Below are positions 11,607-20,134 of a stretch of DNA of 35,856 bases, piece by piece (position 1 is the first letter of the stretch; every line of letters starts with the position of its first letter). Source of the stretch: Myxococcales bacterium (lineage in GTDB: Bacteria; Myxococcota; B64-G9); NCBI GenBank assembly GCA_012798435.1, contig JAAZNF010000118.1, forward strand, positions 64,001 to 99,856, written 5' to 3'. The position numbers and the translations under genes are program-made. The notes below the pieces were generated by a model. That model did not search any database. It was not told where the DNA came from and saw only the letters and a program-made list of their open reading frames with translations.

Positions 11607-13502
11607 TCACTCGGATACGATGACGAACTCCACCCGGCGGTTCTCCTCGCGGCCCTTCGGCGTGGTGTTGGGGGCGATGGGCCGGGTGAGGCCGTAGCCG
11701 ACCGCCTCCAGCCGCTCGGGGGCGAGGCCCCGCTTGATGAGGTAGGCCCGCACAGAATTGGCGCGGTCCTGGCTGAGCTTCAGGTTGAACTCCGGCTTGC
11801 CCTGGCTGTCGGTGTGGCCCTCGATACGCACCTTCTTGATCTCCTCGTGGGTCTTCAGCACCAGGTACACCTGGTCCAGCAGGCCGAAGGAGTCGCGCAT
11901 GATGTCGGCCTTGCCCGTGGCGAAGTGGATCTTCTGCAGGATCTCGATCTTCTCCTGCTTGACGATGACCAGCACCTTGCCCTTGGGGCAGCCCTTGTTC
12001 TCGGGCATGCCGGGCTGATCCGGGCACTTGTCGTCCTTGTCGGGGATGCCGTCCTTGTCGGCGTCGGGCCAGGGGCAACCCTGGTTCTCCTTGGGGCCGG
12101 CCTGCTCGGGGCACTTGTCCACGTCGTCGGTGAGGCCGTCGTTGTCCTTGTCGCCCCAGGGGCAGCCCTGGTTCTCCTTGGGGCCGGCCTGCTCGGGGCA
12201 CTTGTCCACGTTGTCGGTGAGGCCGTCGTTGTCCTTGTCGCCCCACGGGCAGCCCTGGTTCTCCACGGGGCCCGGGACGCCGATGCACTTGTCGTCCTTG
12301 TCGGGGACGCCGTCCTTGTCGGCATCGGGCCAGGGGCAGCCCTGGTTCTCCTTGGGGCCGGCCTGCTCGGGGCACTTGTCCACGTTGTCGGTGAGGCCAT
12401 CGTTGTCCTTGTCGCCCCACGGGCAGCCCTGGTTCTCGCTCGGGCCGGCCTGCTCCGGGCAGCGGTCGAGGTTGTCGGTGACGCCGTCCTGATCGGTGTC
12501 GGGCCAGGGGCAGCCCTGGTTCTCGGCGGGGCCGGCCTGGTCCGGGCAGCGGTCCTTGGGGTCGTCCAGCCCGTCGCCGTCACGGTCGTGGACTCGCGGC
12601 GCCCACATCATGGAGAGGAAGGCCCGGAAGTTCGGCGTGCCCCAGCCGGGCAGGGTGCCGGCCGCGCCGCCGGCGGTGAACCACAGGTCCTTCGGCCCCA
12701 GCACCCGCAGGCCCAGCAGCCACTCGAGGGAGGTCTCCTCGGGACGGTTCTTGCCGAGGTTCTCGAGCCGGGCCGCGCCGGCGGCCTCGCCCAGGGCCCA
12801 CAGCCGCTTGCTGAGCCGCACCCCCAGACCGAGCCGGTAGAAGAACTCGTGGTCGGCTTTGAGGTTCTGCACGTCGACCGCCTCCCGTACCCAAAAGCCG
12901 AGGTTGGCGGCCAGGAACAGGCGCTCGCCCAAAAGGTGGCGCGACAGCGCCAGGGTCGGCGCCACGGTCACCCCGGAGCTCCCCATGTAGGCGGACTCGT
13001 CGCCCGAGGGCAACGACACCGGGGCGAGCAGCGAAAGCGAGATGCCGTGCTTCTTCTCGCGCAGCAGGGTGAACTTGGGCACCACCCGGATGTCCCCCAG
13101 CGCGGTAGAGGTGATGTCCGAGTAGCTCGTCCCGGTGGAGGTGGTGCTGGGCGCGAGCCCTGTCTGGTAGATGGCGACAGGCACGTCCACGCCCAGGCTG
13201 AGCCACGAGGTCATGCCCATGGAGATGACCAGGTCGGCCGCCAGGCGCTCGTCGAGCAGCCGCTCGGAGATCTCGCCGTTGCGCTTGAGGATGAGCGCGT
13301 CGTCGGAGTAGTGCAGCCAGAAGCCCAGGTTGATGTCCCCGCCCTGTTCACCCTGGCCACCCTCGGTGAGGATCAGCCCCTGGGTGTCCGTGGCGGGGCG
13401 GAAACGCTCCGCGTCCAGGCCGTCGAACGTCTGAGCCAGAGCGGTCGGCGCCGCCAGGACCAGCAAGCCAATCAGGATCGTTCCGAGCGAGTGCCGCGAC
13501 AT
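11607..13502 (-). CDS. OmpA-family outer membrane protein with seven TSP3 calcium-binding-type repeats
   Basis: The 631-residue product has a signal peptide ending APTALA before Gln24, an N-terminal beta-barrel-like region (about 24-305), seven tandem 29-residue thrombospondin type 3 repeats (306-508; DxDxDGxxDxxDxCP pattern with NQGCPW), and a C-terminal OmpA peptidoglycan-binding domain (509-631) showing IHFATGKADI, IEGHTDSQGKPEFNLKLS, RANSVRAYL and the closing REENRRVEFVI. The layout is barrel in the outer membrane, rigid Ca-binding spacer, and domain gripping peptidoglycan. ATG 13502 follows a GGGAGGA site; the frame is open to 13781 but without a sensible signal before it. The last TSP3 repeat is degenerate (GCPKG). 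The fourth repeat has CIGVPG in place of CPEQAG. Confidence 0.93.
   Translation of the reverse strand: MSRHSLGTILIGLLVLAAPTALAQTFDGLDAERFRPATDTQGLILTEGGQGEQGGDINLGFWLHYSDDALILKRNGEISERLLDERLAADLVISMGMTSWLSLGVDVPVAIYQTGLAPSTTSTGTSYSDITSTALGDIRVVPKFTLLREKKHGISLSLLAPVSLPSGDESAYMGSSGVTVAPTLALSRHLLGERLFLAANLGFWVREAVDVQNLKADHEFFYRLGLGVRLSKRLWALGEAAGAARLENLGKNRPEETSLEWLLGLRVLGPKDLWFTAGGAAGTLPGWGTPNFRAFLSMMWAPRVHDRDGDGLDDPKDRCPDQAGPAENQGCPWPDTDQDGVTDNLDRCPEQAGPSENQGCPWGDKDNDGLTDNVDKCPEQAGPKENQGCPWPDADKDGVPDKDDKCIGVPGPVENQGCPWGDKDNDGLTDNVDKCPEQAGPKENQGCPWGDKDNDGLTDDVDKCPEQAGPKENQGCPWPDADKDGIPDKDDKCPDQPGMPENKGCPKGKVLVIVKQEKIEILQKIHFATGKADIMRDSFGLLDQVYLVLKTHEEIKKVRIEGHTDSQGKPEFNLKLSQDRANSVRAYLIKRGLAPERLEAVGYGLTRPIAPNTTPKGREENRRVEFVIVSE
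11979..12587 (-). repeat. Seven 87-bp tandem repeats (TSP3 units)
   Basis: The repeats are exactly 87 bp each (7 x 87 = 609 bp) and in frame. Several units are nearly identical at the DNA level, which suggests recent duplication or gene conversion. They encode the Asp-rich spacer of the OmpA-like protein. Confidence 0.92.
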
Positions 13503-13524
13503 GGTTCCTCCCTTGAAAAAACCC

Positions 13525-13543
13525 ATCTTGCCATCGGCAAGAT
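13525..13543. promoter_or_regulatory. Inverted repeat overlapping the OmpA-like gene promoter
   Basis: Perfect inverted repeat ATCTTGCC-ATC-GGCAAGAT. It overlaps the predicted -10 box and the start site of the minus-strand promoter at 13540-13568, so it fits a repressor operator. As RNA it would form a hairpin at the extreme 5' end of the transcript, which is the main alternative. Confidence 0.5.
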
Positions 13544-13568
13544 AGTCACAAGCCACAGGCCGGGTCAA
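13540..13568 (-). promoter_or_regulatory. Candidate promoter of the OmpA-like operon
   Basis: On minus, TTGACC (13568-13563), a 17-bp spacer and CTATCT (13545-13540). The predicted start site is about 30 nt before the ATG at 13502. It reads away from the NTF2-like gene at 13690. Confidence 0.5.
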
Positions 13569-13689
13569 TGTTTTGTCATGGCGCGCGGAATGCGCCGGCG
13601 CGCCGCGGGGTTCTATGGCGTGGAACTTGACTCCCCGCGCGGGTTCGGGCTCAATGGGCGTGCCCGGCGGAACAACCGAGGAGGTTTGC

Positions 13690-14160
13690 ATGCGAACGGC
13701 GGCTCTGTGGATGGCAACGGCGCTCCTTTGTGGCTGCGGGCCCAAGCTCATCCCCGGCCTGGAGATCGAGCTTTCGGACACGCCGGATCACCGCGCGGTG
13801 CTGAAACTCCTCGAGGCCTACCGCGGGGCCTTCGTGGAGAAGAACGTGGAGGGCCTGGCCTCGCTGTGCTCGAGCCGGTTCTTCGAGGACGCCGGCACGA
13901 CCAGCACGGCCGACGACTTCAATCTGGAGGGGTTGCGCGAGCACTTCGCCAAGCACTTCGAGGCCATCCAGAGCCCATCGCTGGACCTCCACCTCAAGCG
14001 GGTGCTGGTGGACGGCGACAAGGCGCAGGTGGACTACCGCTACGTGGCCCGCTATCGCATGACGCTCCCCGCCGGAGACAAGTGGGTGGTCACCGACGAC
14101 GTGAAGCGCATGGAGCTGGTGCGCGAGAACGGCTCCTGGAAGATCCTATCCGGAATCTAG
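13690..14160 (+). CDS. Small lipoprotein with an NTF2-like (SnoaL/DUF4440-type) fold
   Basis: The 156-residue product has a short lipoprotein-like signal (MRTAALWMATALLCGCGP). The mature part has the helix-strand order of the NTF2-like superfamily: VLKLLEAYRGAFVEKNVEGL, a LCSSRFFEDAG turn, LREHFAKHFEAI, then long strands (LHLKRVLVDGDKAQVDYRY, RYRMTLPAGDKWVV, KRMELVRENGSWKILSGI). Members bind small ligands in a cone-shaped pocket or act as simple scaffolds; no catalytic residues stand out. The ATG at 13690 has a GAGGAGGT site, which rules out the longer frame from 13573. Its stop shares the tetranucleotide CTAG with the stop of the convergent permease gene. Confidence 0.8.
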   Translation: MRTAALWMATALLCGCGPKLIPGLEIELSDTPDHRAVLKLLEAYRGAFVEKNVEGLASLCSSRFFEDAGTTSTADDFNLEGLREHFAKHFEAIQSPSLDLHLKRVLVDGDKAQVDYRYVARYRMTLPAGDKWVVTDDVKRMELVRENGSWKILSGI

Positions 14161-15494
14161 CGATCTGTTGACGAGCGGGCGCGCCGGCGGGCGCGCGCGG
14201 TGAGGGCGTAGGCACCGGTGGCCGCCGCCGCCACGACACCGATCCACAGCACGAGCTTCGGCTCGTCCGAAAAGCCGAAGTACAGCATCCAGCCGGCGCA
14301 CAGGATGTACAGCGCGGCCGCGGTCACGGCGAAGGGGCCGGGCCGGTCGGGCTGCGAGCGCTGAAAGGCCCGCCGGATCAGCGCCAGCGCCACCAGGGCC
14401 GAAAACAAGGTGAGGATGCCGCCGACGTTCTGAAGCACCTGCTGCAACTGGTGCGTGAACAACAAGAGCAGCGCGAGCGCCCCCTGGAGCACCACGGACC
14501 AGAGGGGCGGCCGGCCCTCGCCGCCGGCCAGCCAGCGCGGCAGGTAGCCGTCCTGCGCCATGGCGGCGTACACCCGCGGCCCCGAGAAGATCATGGTGCT
14601 CATGGCGGAGACGAAGGCCAGGACGGCCAGGATCGACATGGCCACCCCGCCCGGCGTTCCCAGCAGCCGCTCGGCCACCAGGTGGCCCAGGGTGACGTGG
14701 TCCTGCTCGTAGCGGAACACCGCCGAGGCCGCGCCGGGATCGAGGTTGGCCACGAACACCCAGTTCACCAGCAGGTACAGGCCGCCGACCAGAAGGCAGC
14801 CGATCCACATGGAGCGGCCCACGTCGCGCCGCGGGTTGGCGAACTCGCCGGCGGCGTAGATGGCCGCGTTCCAGCCGGAGAAGGCGAACCCCACGAAGAA
14901 CAGGCTGCGGGCGAAGGCCGAGGTGGGGAACGAGGCGCTGGCGTTCGGCGGCGCCCAGTCGGGCCAGGCGTTGCTGCCGAGCACGAGCCCCAGCGCCACG
15001 AACAGGGCGACCAGCAGCGCCTTCGCCAGGGCCAGCGCGTCCTGGGTGAAGCGCGACGCTTTCAGATCGAGGGCGTGGGCCGCGGTGAGCCCCACCACCA
15101 GCGCCGCCGCCACCAGGCCATGGGGAGGGAGGGGAAACAGCGTCCCCAGGAAGGCCTCCGCCGCCAGGGCGTTGATGGCGATGGGCGCGGAGAACCCCAC
15201 CAGGAACGATGCCCACCCCGCCAGGTAGCCGAAGGCCGGGTGCAGAAGATCGGAAAGGTAGCGGTACTCGCCGCCGGAGCGCGGCACGCGCGCCGCCACC
15301 GCCGCGTACACCGCCACGCCCAGCAGGGCCAGGATGAGCCCCGCCACCCAGGTGAGCAGGATCAGCCCGGCCGAGAGGTCCTGGGCCATGAAGCCCGCCG
15401 ACAGAAACACCCCGGCGCCGATCATGGAGGATAGCACCAGGCCGATGCCCGACGGCAGGCCGAGTTTTGCTCTCTGGTCGAGCGGCTTCGTCAC
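14157..15494 (-). CDS. APC-superfamily amino acid permease
   Basis: A 445-residue inner-membrane protein with about 12 hydrophobic segments. The first carries the APC signature GIGLVLSSMIGAGVFLSAG, the unwound-helix substrate site. ARVPRSGGEYRYLSDLLHP is the conserved loop after the second segment, and GFAFSGWNAAIYAAGEFANP matches TM6 of LeuT-fold amino acid/polyamine antiporters. The substrate cannot be told from sequence. The start is GTG at 15494, 10 bp after the M23 peptidase stop, with a weak GAGG site. It is the last gene of a thrC-like, peptidase, permease operon. The stop codon overlaps tail to tail with the gene on plus. A role in amino acid uptake or export linked to threonine synthesis is possible. 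Confidence 0.9.
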   Translation of the reverse strand: MTKPLDQRAKLGLPSGIGLVLSSMIGAGVFLSAGFMAQDLSAGLILLTWVAGLILALLGVAVYAAVAARVPRSGGEYRYLSDLLHPAFGYLAGWASFLVGFSAPIAINALAAEAFLGTLFPLPPHGLVAAALVVGLTAAHALDLKASRFTQDALALAKALLVALFVALGLVLGSNAWPDWAPPNASASFPTSAFARSLFFVGFAFSGWNAAIYAAGEFANPRRDVGRSMWIGCLLVGGLYLLVNWVFVANLDPGAASAVFRYEQDHVTLGHLVAERLLGTPGGVAMSILAVLAFVSAMSTMIFSGPRVYAAMAQDGYLPRWLAGGEGRPPLWSVVLQGALALLLLFTHQLQQVLQNVGGILTLFSALVALALIRRAFQRSQPDRPGPFAVTAAALYILCAGWMLYFGFSDEPKLVLWIGVVAAAATGAYALTARARRRARSSTDR

Positions 15495-15504
15495 GGGCAG
15501 GACC

Positions 15505-16440
15505 TCAGCGCACGGTCGGTTCGGCGGCGGGTTCGCTGGCGGGTGTCGGCCCGGACGCTGGCGCCGGGGTCGCTGGCGGTGACGCCGGCACCTCATCCTC
15601 CGAAAGATCGGCCTCGATCAGGCTCTGGGGATCGAAGGGGATCTTCCCCAGCTTGGTGGAGATGTGCAGGTGCGAGCCGGTGACCCTGCCGGTGGCGCCG
15701 ACGCGGCCGATGAGCTGCCCCTGCGTCACGGCGTCTCCCTCGCCGACCTCGTACTTGGAGAGATGAAAGTACAGGGAATAGAGCCCCGCGCCGTGATCGA
15801 CCACCAGGGTTCCGCCGCTGTAATAGCAGTCGCGCTTCAGCACCACCACGCCGGCGCCGATGGCCGCCACCGGATCGCCCTCCTCGCCGCTGATGTCGAT
15901 CCCCCAGTGGCGGCTGCGCTGGGTCTTGTTGAAGGTGCGCCGGATGCCGAAGCCGCCGCCGCGCCGGCCGTCGCTCGGCCATACGAACCGGCCGCGCCAT
16001 TTCTTTTCGCTGTCCGGGGCGGAGAAGACCTGGTCCATGGCCTTCTGGTCGGCGGCGATCTTCGGCCAGGCCTGCTTGGGCGGCGCAAGGAACTTGGGAT
16101 CCACCGTCAGCGTCTGCTCGGGAAACGTCCCGGCCCGCACCCGCACCGCCAGGTTGCGGATGCGGGGCGGCTCGTTCTCCCGCGCGAGGCGCAAGGTGAG
16201 CGATGCCTTGCCGGCCGGGCGCTGGAGCTTCACCACCGCCAGCGCCCGCAGCCGGCCGCGGGCGTCCCAGAAGGGGTGGATCGGGCTGCCATCGAACGTC
16301 CCGCTGAGCCGATCGGAGGGTCGGGCCTCCGGGATGTCGATGAGCAGGAGTTGTCCCTGGAGAGGCTCGGGCGGGGAGAGCCGGACCTCGAAGGGCGAGG
16401 TGGCGACGGCTAGGAGCAGGCAAATGCCCAAGGAGGTCAT
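15505..16440 (-). CDS. M23 (LytM-type) metallopeptidase, exported
   Basis: Likely cleaves peptide crossbridges in peptidoglycan, or acts as a regulator if inactive. The 311-residue product has a short signal-like start (MTSLGICLLLAVATSP), an Ig-like N-terminal part (residues about 17-105) as in other periplasmic M23 proteins, and the peptidase domain. The zinc motif is complete: H178 and D182 (RHWGIDISG), H226 (YFHLSKY), and H257/H259 (SHLHIST). The C-terminal 30 residues are a Pro/Ala linker. The ATG at 16440 overlaps the upstream threonine synthase stop as ATGA, giving coupled translation. Activity is probable because all metal ligands are present. Confidence 0.92.
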   Translation of the reverse strand: MTSLGICLLLAVATSPFEVRLSPPEPLQGQLLLIDIPEARPSDRLSGTFDGSPIHPFWDARGRLRALAVVKLQRPAGKASLTLRLARENEPPRIRNLAVRVRAGTFPEQTLTVDPKFLAPPKQAWPKIAADQKAMDQVFSAPDSEKKWRGRFVWPSDGRRGGGFGIRRTFNKTQRSRHWGIDISGEEGDPVAAIGAGVVVLKRDCYYSGGTLVVDHGAGLYSLYFHLSKYEVGEGDAVTQGQLIGRVGATGRVTGSHLHISTKLGKIPFDPQSLIEADLSEDEVPASPPATPAPASGPTPASEPAAEPTVR

Positions 16441-17696
16441 GCGCCCTCGACTTTCAAGGCCTCGAGCACCGCGCCGATGTCGGGTTCGATGGGGACGGGT
16501 TTGCGCTCGACGGCCCGGATGGCCGAGGCCACGTCCTTGAGGCCGTTCCCGGTGACCACCACCGCTACCCGGTCCGATGGGGAGAGCCGGCCGCTCTCCT
16601 TGAGCGGGGCGAGGCCGGCGAAGGCCGCCGCCCCCGCGGGCTCGGCGAAGACCCCCGCCTCGCGCGCCAATGTCCGCATGGCACCCAGGATGTCGCCGTC
16701 GCTCACGGTGACGAAGCCGCCGCCGGACTCGCGGGCCGCCCGCAGCGCCTTGATGTGATCGCGGGGTTGGCCGACCGAGATGGAGTCGGCGATGGTCTTC
16801 GCCTCGACCGGGTCGGCGCTGCGCGCTCCGCGCTCGAACGCCCGCGCCAGGGCGGCGCTGCCCTCCGCCTGCACCCCGTACATGCGGGGCAGGCGGGGGA
16901 TGAGCCCGATGTGGTGAAAGTCGCAAAACCCCTTCCACAGGCCGCTGATGATGCAGCCGTCCCCCACCGAGACCACCACCGCGTCGGGCGGGGAGAAGGC
17001 GAGCTGCTCGCAGAGTTCCAGGGCGGCGGTCTTCTTGCCCTCGCCCAGGTAGGGGTTCACCGCGGTGTTGCGGCAGTACCAGCCGGTGCGCCGGGCGACC
17101 TCGAGGCACAGCTCGAAGGCCTGGTCGTAGTTCCCGCGCACCGCCATGACCTCGGCGCCGAACATGAGGAGCTGCGCGATCTTGGCCTGGGGCGCGCTCT
17201 CGGGAACGAAGATCACGCAGCGCATGCCCGCGCAGGCCGCAAACAACGACACCGAGGAGGCGGCGTTGCCGGTCGAGGCGGCGGTGATCACCGTGCGTTT
17301 CTGCTCGATGGCCCGCGCCACCCCGACGCTGGAGGCGCGGTCCTTGAAGGAGGCCGAGGGGTTGAGCCCGTCGTCCTTGAGGAAGAGCTCGCGCACGGGA
17401 AACCGGCGGGCCAGCCGGGGCAGGGGATAGAGCGGCGTCATGCCCACCCGGGGATGGAGCGAGGCCGGGCGCTCTCCCACCGGCAGCAGCTCCAGGTAAC
17501 GCCAGTGCGAATCGTCCTTGCGGCCGGCCAGCTTCTCACGGGTCAGGAGCCGCTGGACCTCCGGGTAGCGGTAGTGGACGGTCAGAGTGCCCTGGAGCGG
17601 GCCGCAGGTCGGGCAGGTCAGCTCGGTCTCACCGGGCTGGTAGGTGGCGCCGCAGGTGTCGCAGGTGAGGTGGCTTACGAAGTCGTTGGGGGGCAT
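16437..17696 (-). CDS. thrC: Threonine synthase (PLP-dependent), with N-terminal zinc ribbon
   Basis: Converts O-phosphohomoserine to threonine. The 419-residue protein starts with a zinc ribbon (C12, C15, C28, C31), seen in one threonine synthase class. PLP-binding Lys118 sits in NPSASFKDRAS, AASTGNAASSVSLFAA is the substrate/PLP loop, and SVGDGCIISGLWKGF is the phosphate-cradle segment. A related fold-type II enzyme (for example threonine dehydratase or a cysteate synthase-like relative) is the main alternative. ATG 17696 is preceded by a GGAGGA site. The promoter is not obvious. It overlaps the M23 gene by 4 bp. The link of an amino acid enzyme to a wall peptidase is unusual but the spacing leaves little doubt they are co-transcribed. 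Confidence 0.88.
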   Translation of the reverse strand: MPPNDFVSHLTCDTCGATYQPGETELTCPTCGPLQGTLTVHYRYPEVQRLLTREKLAGRKDDSHWRYLELLPVGERPASLHPRVGMTPLYPLPRLARRFPVRELFLKDDGLNPSASFKDRASSVGVARAIEQKRTVITAASTGNAASSVSLFAACAGMRCVIFVPESAPQAKIAQLLMFGAEVMAVRGNYDQAFELCLEVARRTGWYCRNTAVNPYLGEGKKTAALELCEQLAFSPPDAVVVSVGDGCIISGLWKGFCDFHHIGLIPRLPRMYGVQAEGSAALARAFERGARSADPVEAKTIADSISVGQPRDHIKALRAARESGGGFVTVSDGDILGAMRTLAREAGVFAEPAGAAAFAGLAPLKESGRLSPSDRVAVVVTGNGLKDVASAIRAVERKPVPIEPDIGAVLEALKVEGA

Positions 17697-17755
17697 GTGT
17701 CCTCCATACCACCAGAATCTTTCGCTGGCGAAGGTAGATCCGATCCTTGACCTAT

Positions 17756-17784
17756 TGCAAATTTGCGGACCCGTGGGGATAATG
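17756..17784 (+). promoter_or_regulatory. Candidate promoter with palindromic -35 region
   Basis: TTGCAA (17756-17761), a 17-bp spacer and GATAAT (17779-17784). The 10-bp palindrome GCAAATTTGC (17758-17767) overlaps the -35 box and is a candidate operator. The start site would lie about 50 nt before the lipoprotein gene at 17842. Confidence 0.5.
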
Positions 17785-17841
17785 AACCGGATTCGGGAAG
17801 GAAAACCGGCTCGTTTTCTTGGCCTCTCAGGAGGTATTTCC

Positions 17842-19983
17842 ATGAACCGATGGAGAATGCGGCTTTTCCGGACGGCGGGGCTTTCCTTGCTGCTTTCGCT
17901 GCTGCTCGTGGCCTGCGGCGGGACGTCCTCTCCTGGCGACGGGGGCGACGGGAACGGCGGCGACGGCTGCCAGGGCAACGGCGTCCAGGCGCTGTCGGTG
18001 GTCGGCGATCCCAACCGCACGCTCTACCCCAGCGGCGAGACCGACCTCCAGGTGGTCCTGCTGGAGAAGTGCGTGGGTGCGGTAGGCGGCGCCACGGTGG
18101 AGTACCAGCTCATCCAGGCTCCCCCCGAGGTGACCCTGTCCGCTCCGACCGCCACCACCGCCGCCAACGGCGTGGCCAAGGTGACCCTGCGCGCGGGCAG
18201 CCGCACCGGGTCCTTCCAGGTGTGGGCCAAGACCTCGGGCGATCCCGAGGGCGTGTACTTCTCCATCAACATCAAGCCGGTGCGCCGCCAGCTCTCGGCG
18301 GTGGGGAGCAAGAGCCTCGAGGTCTATGTCGGGGACTCGCTGGACCTCACGGTGAAGCTCCTGGACGTCGACACCAATACGCCGGTGAGCGGCGTGCGCA
18401 TCGCCTACAGCATCGGCCAGCCCGCTCCCGGGGACGCCGCCATGCGCGAGGCCGAGGCCAGCACCAACGTCTCCGGCCTGGCCACCGCGGGCTTCCTCTC
18501 CGGCAGCGTGGCCACCACCTACAGCGTGAGCGCGCAGGGCGCCGCGGAGCAGGTGGGCGTGGTCACCTTCAGCATCAAGGTGAAGACCCGCACCTCGTGC
18601 ACCGACTCCTCTCAGTGCCCGGCGGGGTTCGTGTGCATCAACAACCAGTGCCGCGACGACTCCGGCGGCGGGAGCTGCACCACCAACGACCAGTGCCCGC
18701 CGGGGTACATCTGTCAGAACCAGAAGTGCGTCCCCGAAGGCAGCCTGCCCGAGTCGTGCAACAACTCCGACGAGTGCCCGGCCGGCTACTACTGCGAGAA
18801 CCACCGCTGCTACCCCTGCGCCAGCACCTCCACCGATCCCAAGTGCCAGGGGCAGCCCACCGGCTGCACCTGCACCGACGGGACCCTCACCTGCGACAAG
18901 AACGGCGTCACCCCGGGCAAGTGCCCGCCGGGCTTTGGCTGCTGCCAGGGTGTGTGCTGCCCCGACAACGACCCCAACGCCCAGATCCCCAACCTGGGCG
19001 GCACCTGGTACACCAAGCACTACTTCAACACCCAGGCGGCGCTCGGCGACGCGGGCGCCATCATGACGCAGGCTCTGGACATCCTGAACCGCATCATCAA
19101 CTACTGCGACATCCCCTTCATCGGCGACATTCCCATCATCGGCGATCTTTTGGAGGATCTTGCTTGCGATCTCATTCACCAGTACGTCCCGGAATGGGTC
19201 GGGACCCTGGTCAGCATCCTCGACAACCTGGCCAACATCCTGGCCGAGCTGCGCTCCGAGGGCACCATGCGGCTCACCCACCTCAACCCGCGCGAGCTGG
19301 TTTCGGGCACCGAGGTGTGGAACAAGATCCTGGTGCGCTACCTGGACGCCTGTTGTCTCAACCAGCCGCCGGGCTGCAACCCGTTCACGCAACCCAACTT
19401 CCCCCAGTGCGCCACCATCGACATCTCGCGCCAGGACCTGGAGTTCGCCCAGGTCGGGCTGACCGTGGAGCCCTTCACCGGCAAGATCCAGGTGGACTCG
19501 AGCGGCGCGATCCCCAAGTACACGCTGCTCATCGACCCACGCAAGGTGAACATGGAGGTGAGCAAGTTCGTGCTGTACCTGGTCAACCTGCTCATCTCGA
19601 TCTTCACACCCTACGACGACCTGGACGATGCGCTGCAGCACATCATCGACTGCAGCGCCATCGCCAACTTCGCCGAGGACACCTGCACCGACATCTTCGG
19701 CAGCTCCTGGTGCGGCAGCGTCTACAACTCGACTCTCAACGCCTGCAACAACTTCAAACCCAACGCCGCCACCATCCTGGGGGCGCTGCTCGACCGCATC
19801 GGGGTGGGCTGGAAGGTGCTCCAGTTCACCGGCTACGCCACCATCACCACCCAGGGCGACCCGCCCTACGGCATCAAGCTGGGCTTTTCCAACTACGAGC
19901 AGAGCCAGGACGGCAAGTGGGAGGGCACCTTCACCATCGTGATCTCGGGCGACGTGCCCGGGGCCTGGTACGGCGAACGCTGA
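17842..19983 (+). CDS. Large lipoprotein: Ig-like repeats, Dickkopf-like Cys modules and a unique C-terminal domain
   Basis: The 713-residue product has a lipobox LVACGG (Cys25) and a short Gly/Asp-rich linker. Two Ig-like (Big-type) domains follow: the first around TVEYQLIQAPPEVTLSAPTA, the second starting VYVGDSLDLTVKLLD. Three Dickkopf-like modules of the form CxxxxQCPxGFxCxNxxC come next, then a compact Cys-rich segment (CTCTDGTLTC, GFGCCQGVCC). The last 320 residues begin NLGGTWYTKHYFNTQAALGD and contain hydrophobic helices (IPFIGDIPIIGDLLEDLACD); I cannot assign them. ATG 17842 follows an AGGAGGT site, so earlier in-frame codons are not used. Surface display is likely; adhesion is a guess. 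Confidence 0.85.
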   Translation: MNRWRMRLFRTAGLSLLLSLLLVACGGTSSPGDGGDGNGGDGCQGNGVQALSVVGDPNRTLYPSGETDLQVVLLEKCVGAVGGATVEYQLIQAPPEVTLSAPTATTAANGVAKVTLRAGSRTGSFQVWAKTSGDPEGVYFSINIKPVRRQLSAVGSKSLEVYVGDSLDLTVKLLDVDTNTPVSGVRIAYSIGQPAPGDAAMREAEASTNVSGLATAGFLSGSVATTYSVSAQGAAEQVGVVTFSIKVKTRTSCTDSSQCPAGFVCINNQCRDDSGGGSCTTNDQCPPGYICQNQKCVPEGSLPESCNNSDECPAGYYCENHRCYPCASTSTDPKCQGQPTGCTCTDGTLTCDKNGVTPGKCPPGFGCCQGVCCPDNDPNAQIPNLGGTWYTKHYFNTQAALGDAGAIMTQALDILNRIINYCDIPFIGDIPIIGDLLEDLACDLIHQYVPEWVGTLVSILDNLANILAELRSEGTMRLTHLNPRELVSGTEVWNKILVRYLDACCLNQPPGCNPFTQPNFPQCATIDISRQDLEFAQVGLTVEPFTGKIQVDSSGAIPKYTLLIDPRKVNMEVSKFVLYLVNLLISIFTPYDDLDDALQHIIDCSAIANFAEDTCTDIFGSSWCGSVYNSTLNACNNFKPNAATILGALLDRIGVGWKVLQFTGYATITTQGDPPYGIKLGFSNYEQSQDGKWEGTFTIVISGDVPGAWYGER

Positions 19984-20020
19984 GCCCGTGGCCCCTCCGC
20001 CGGTCGCTGAAAAATTCCGG

Positions 20021-20050
20021 TTGACTTCGAAAAACGATTTTCCCTAGTAT
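20021..20050 (+). promoter_or_regulatory. Candidate promoter of the Cys-repeat lipoprotein gene
   Basis: TTGACT (20021-20026), 18-bp spacer, TAGTAT (20045-20050). The spacer contains the imperfect inverted repeat GAAAA/TTTTC. The start codon at 20135 is about 80 nt downstream, leaving a real leader. Confidence 0.5.
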
Positions 20051-20134
20051 GGGGCGGTTTTCCGGCAAGAGAGGTCGAGACCGCCTCGCCGATTGTGGCG
20101 GGGCCAACCTATCCCCAAGAAGGAGGAAGCGAAG

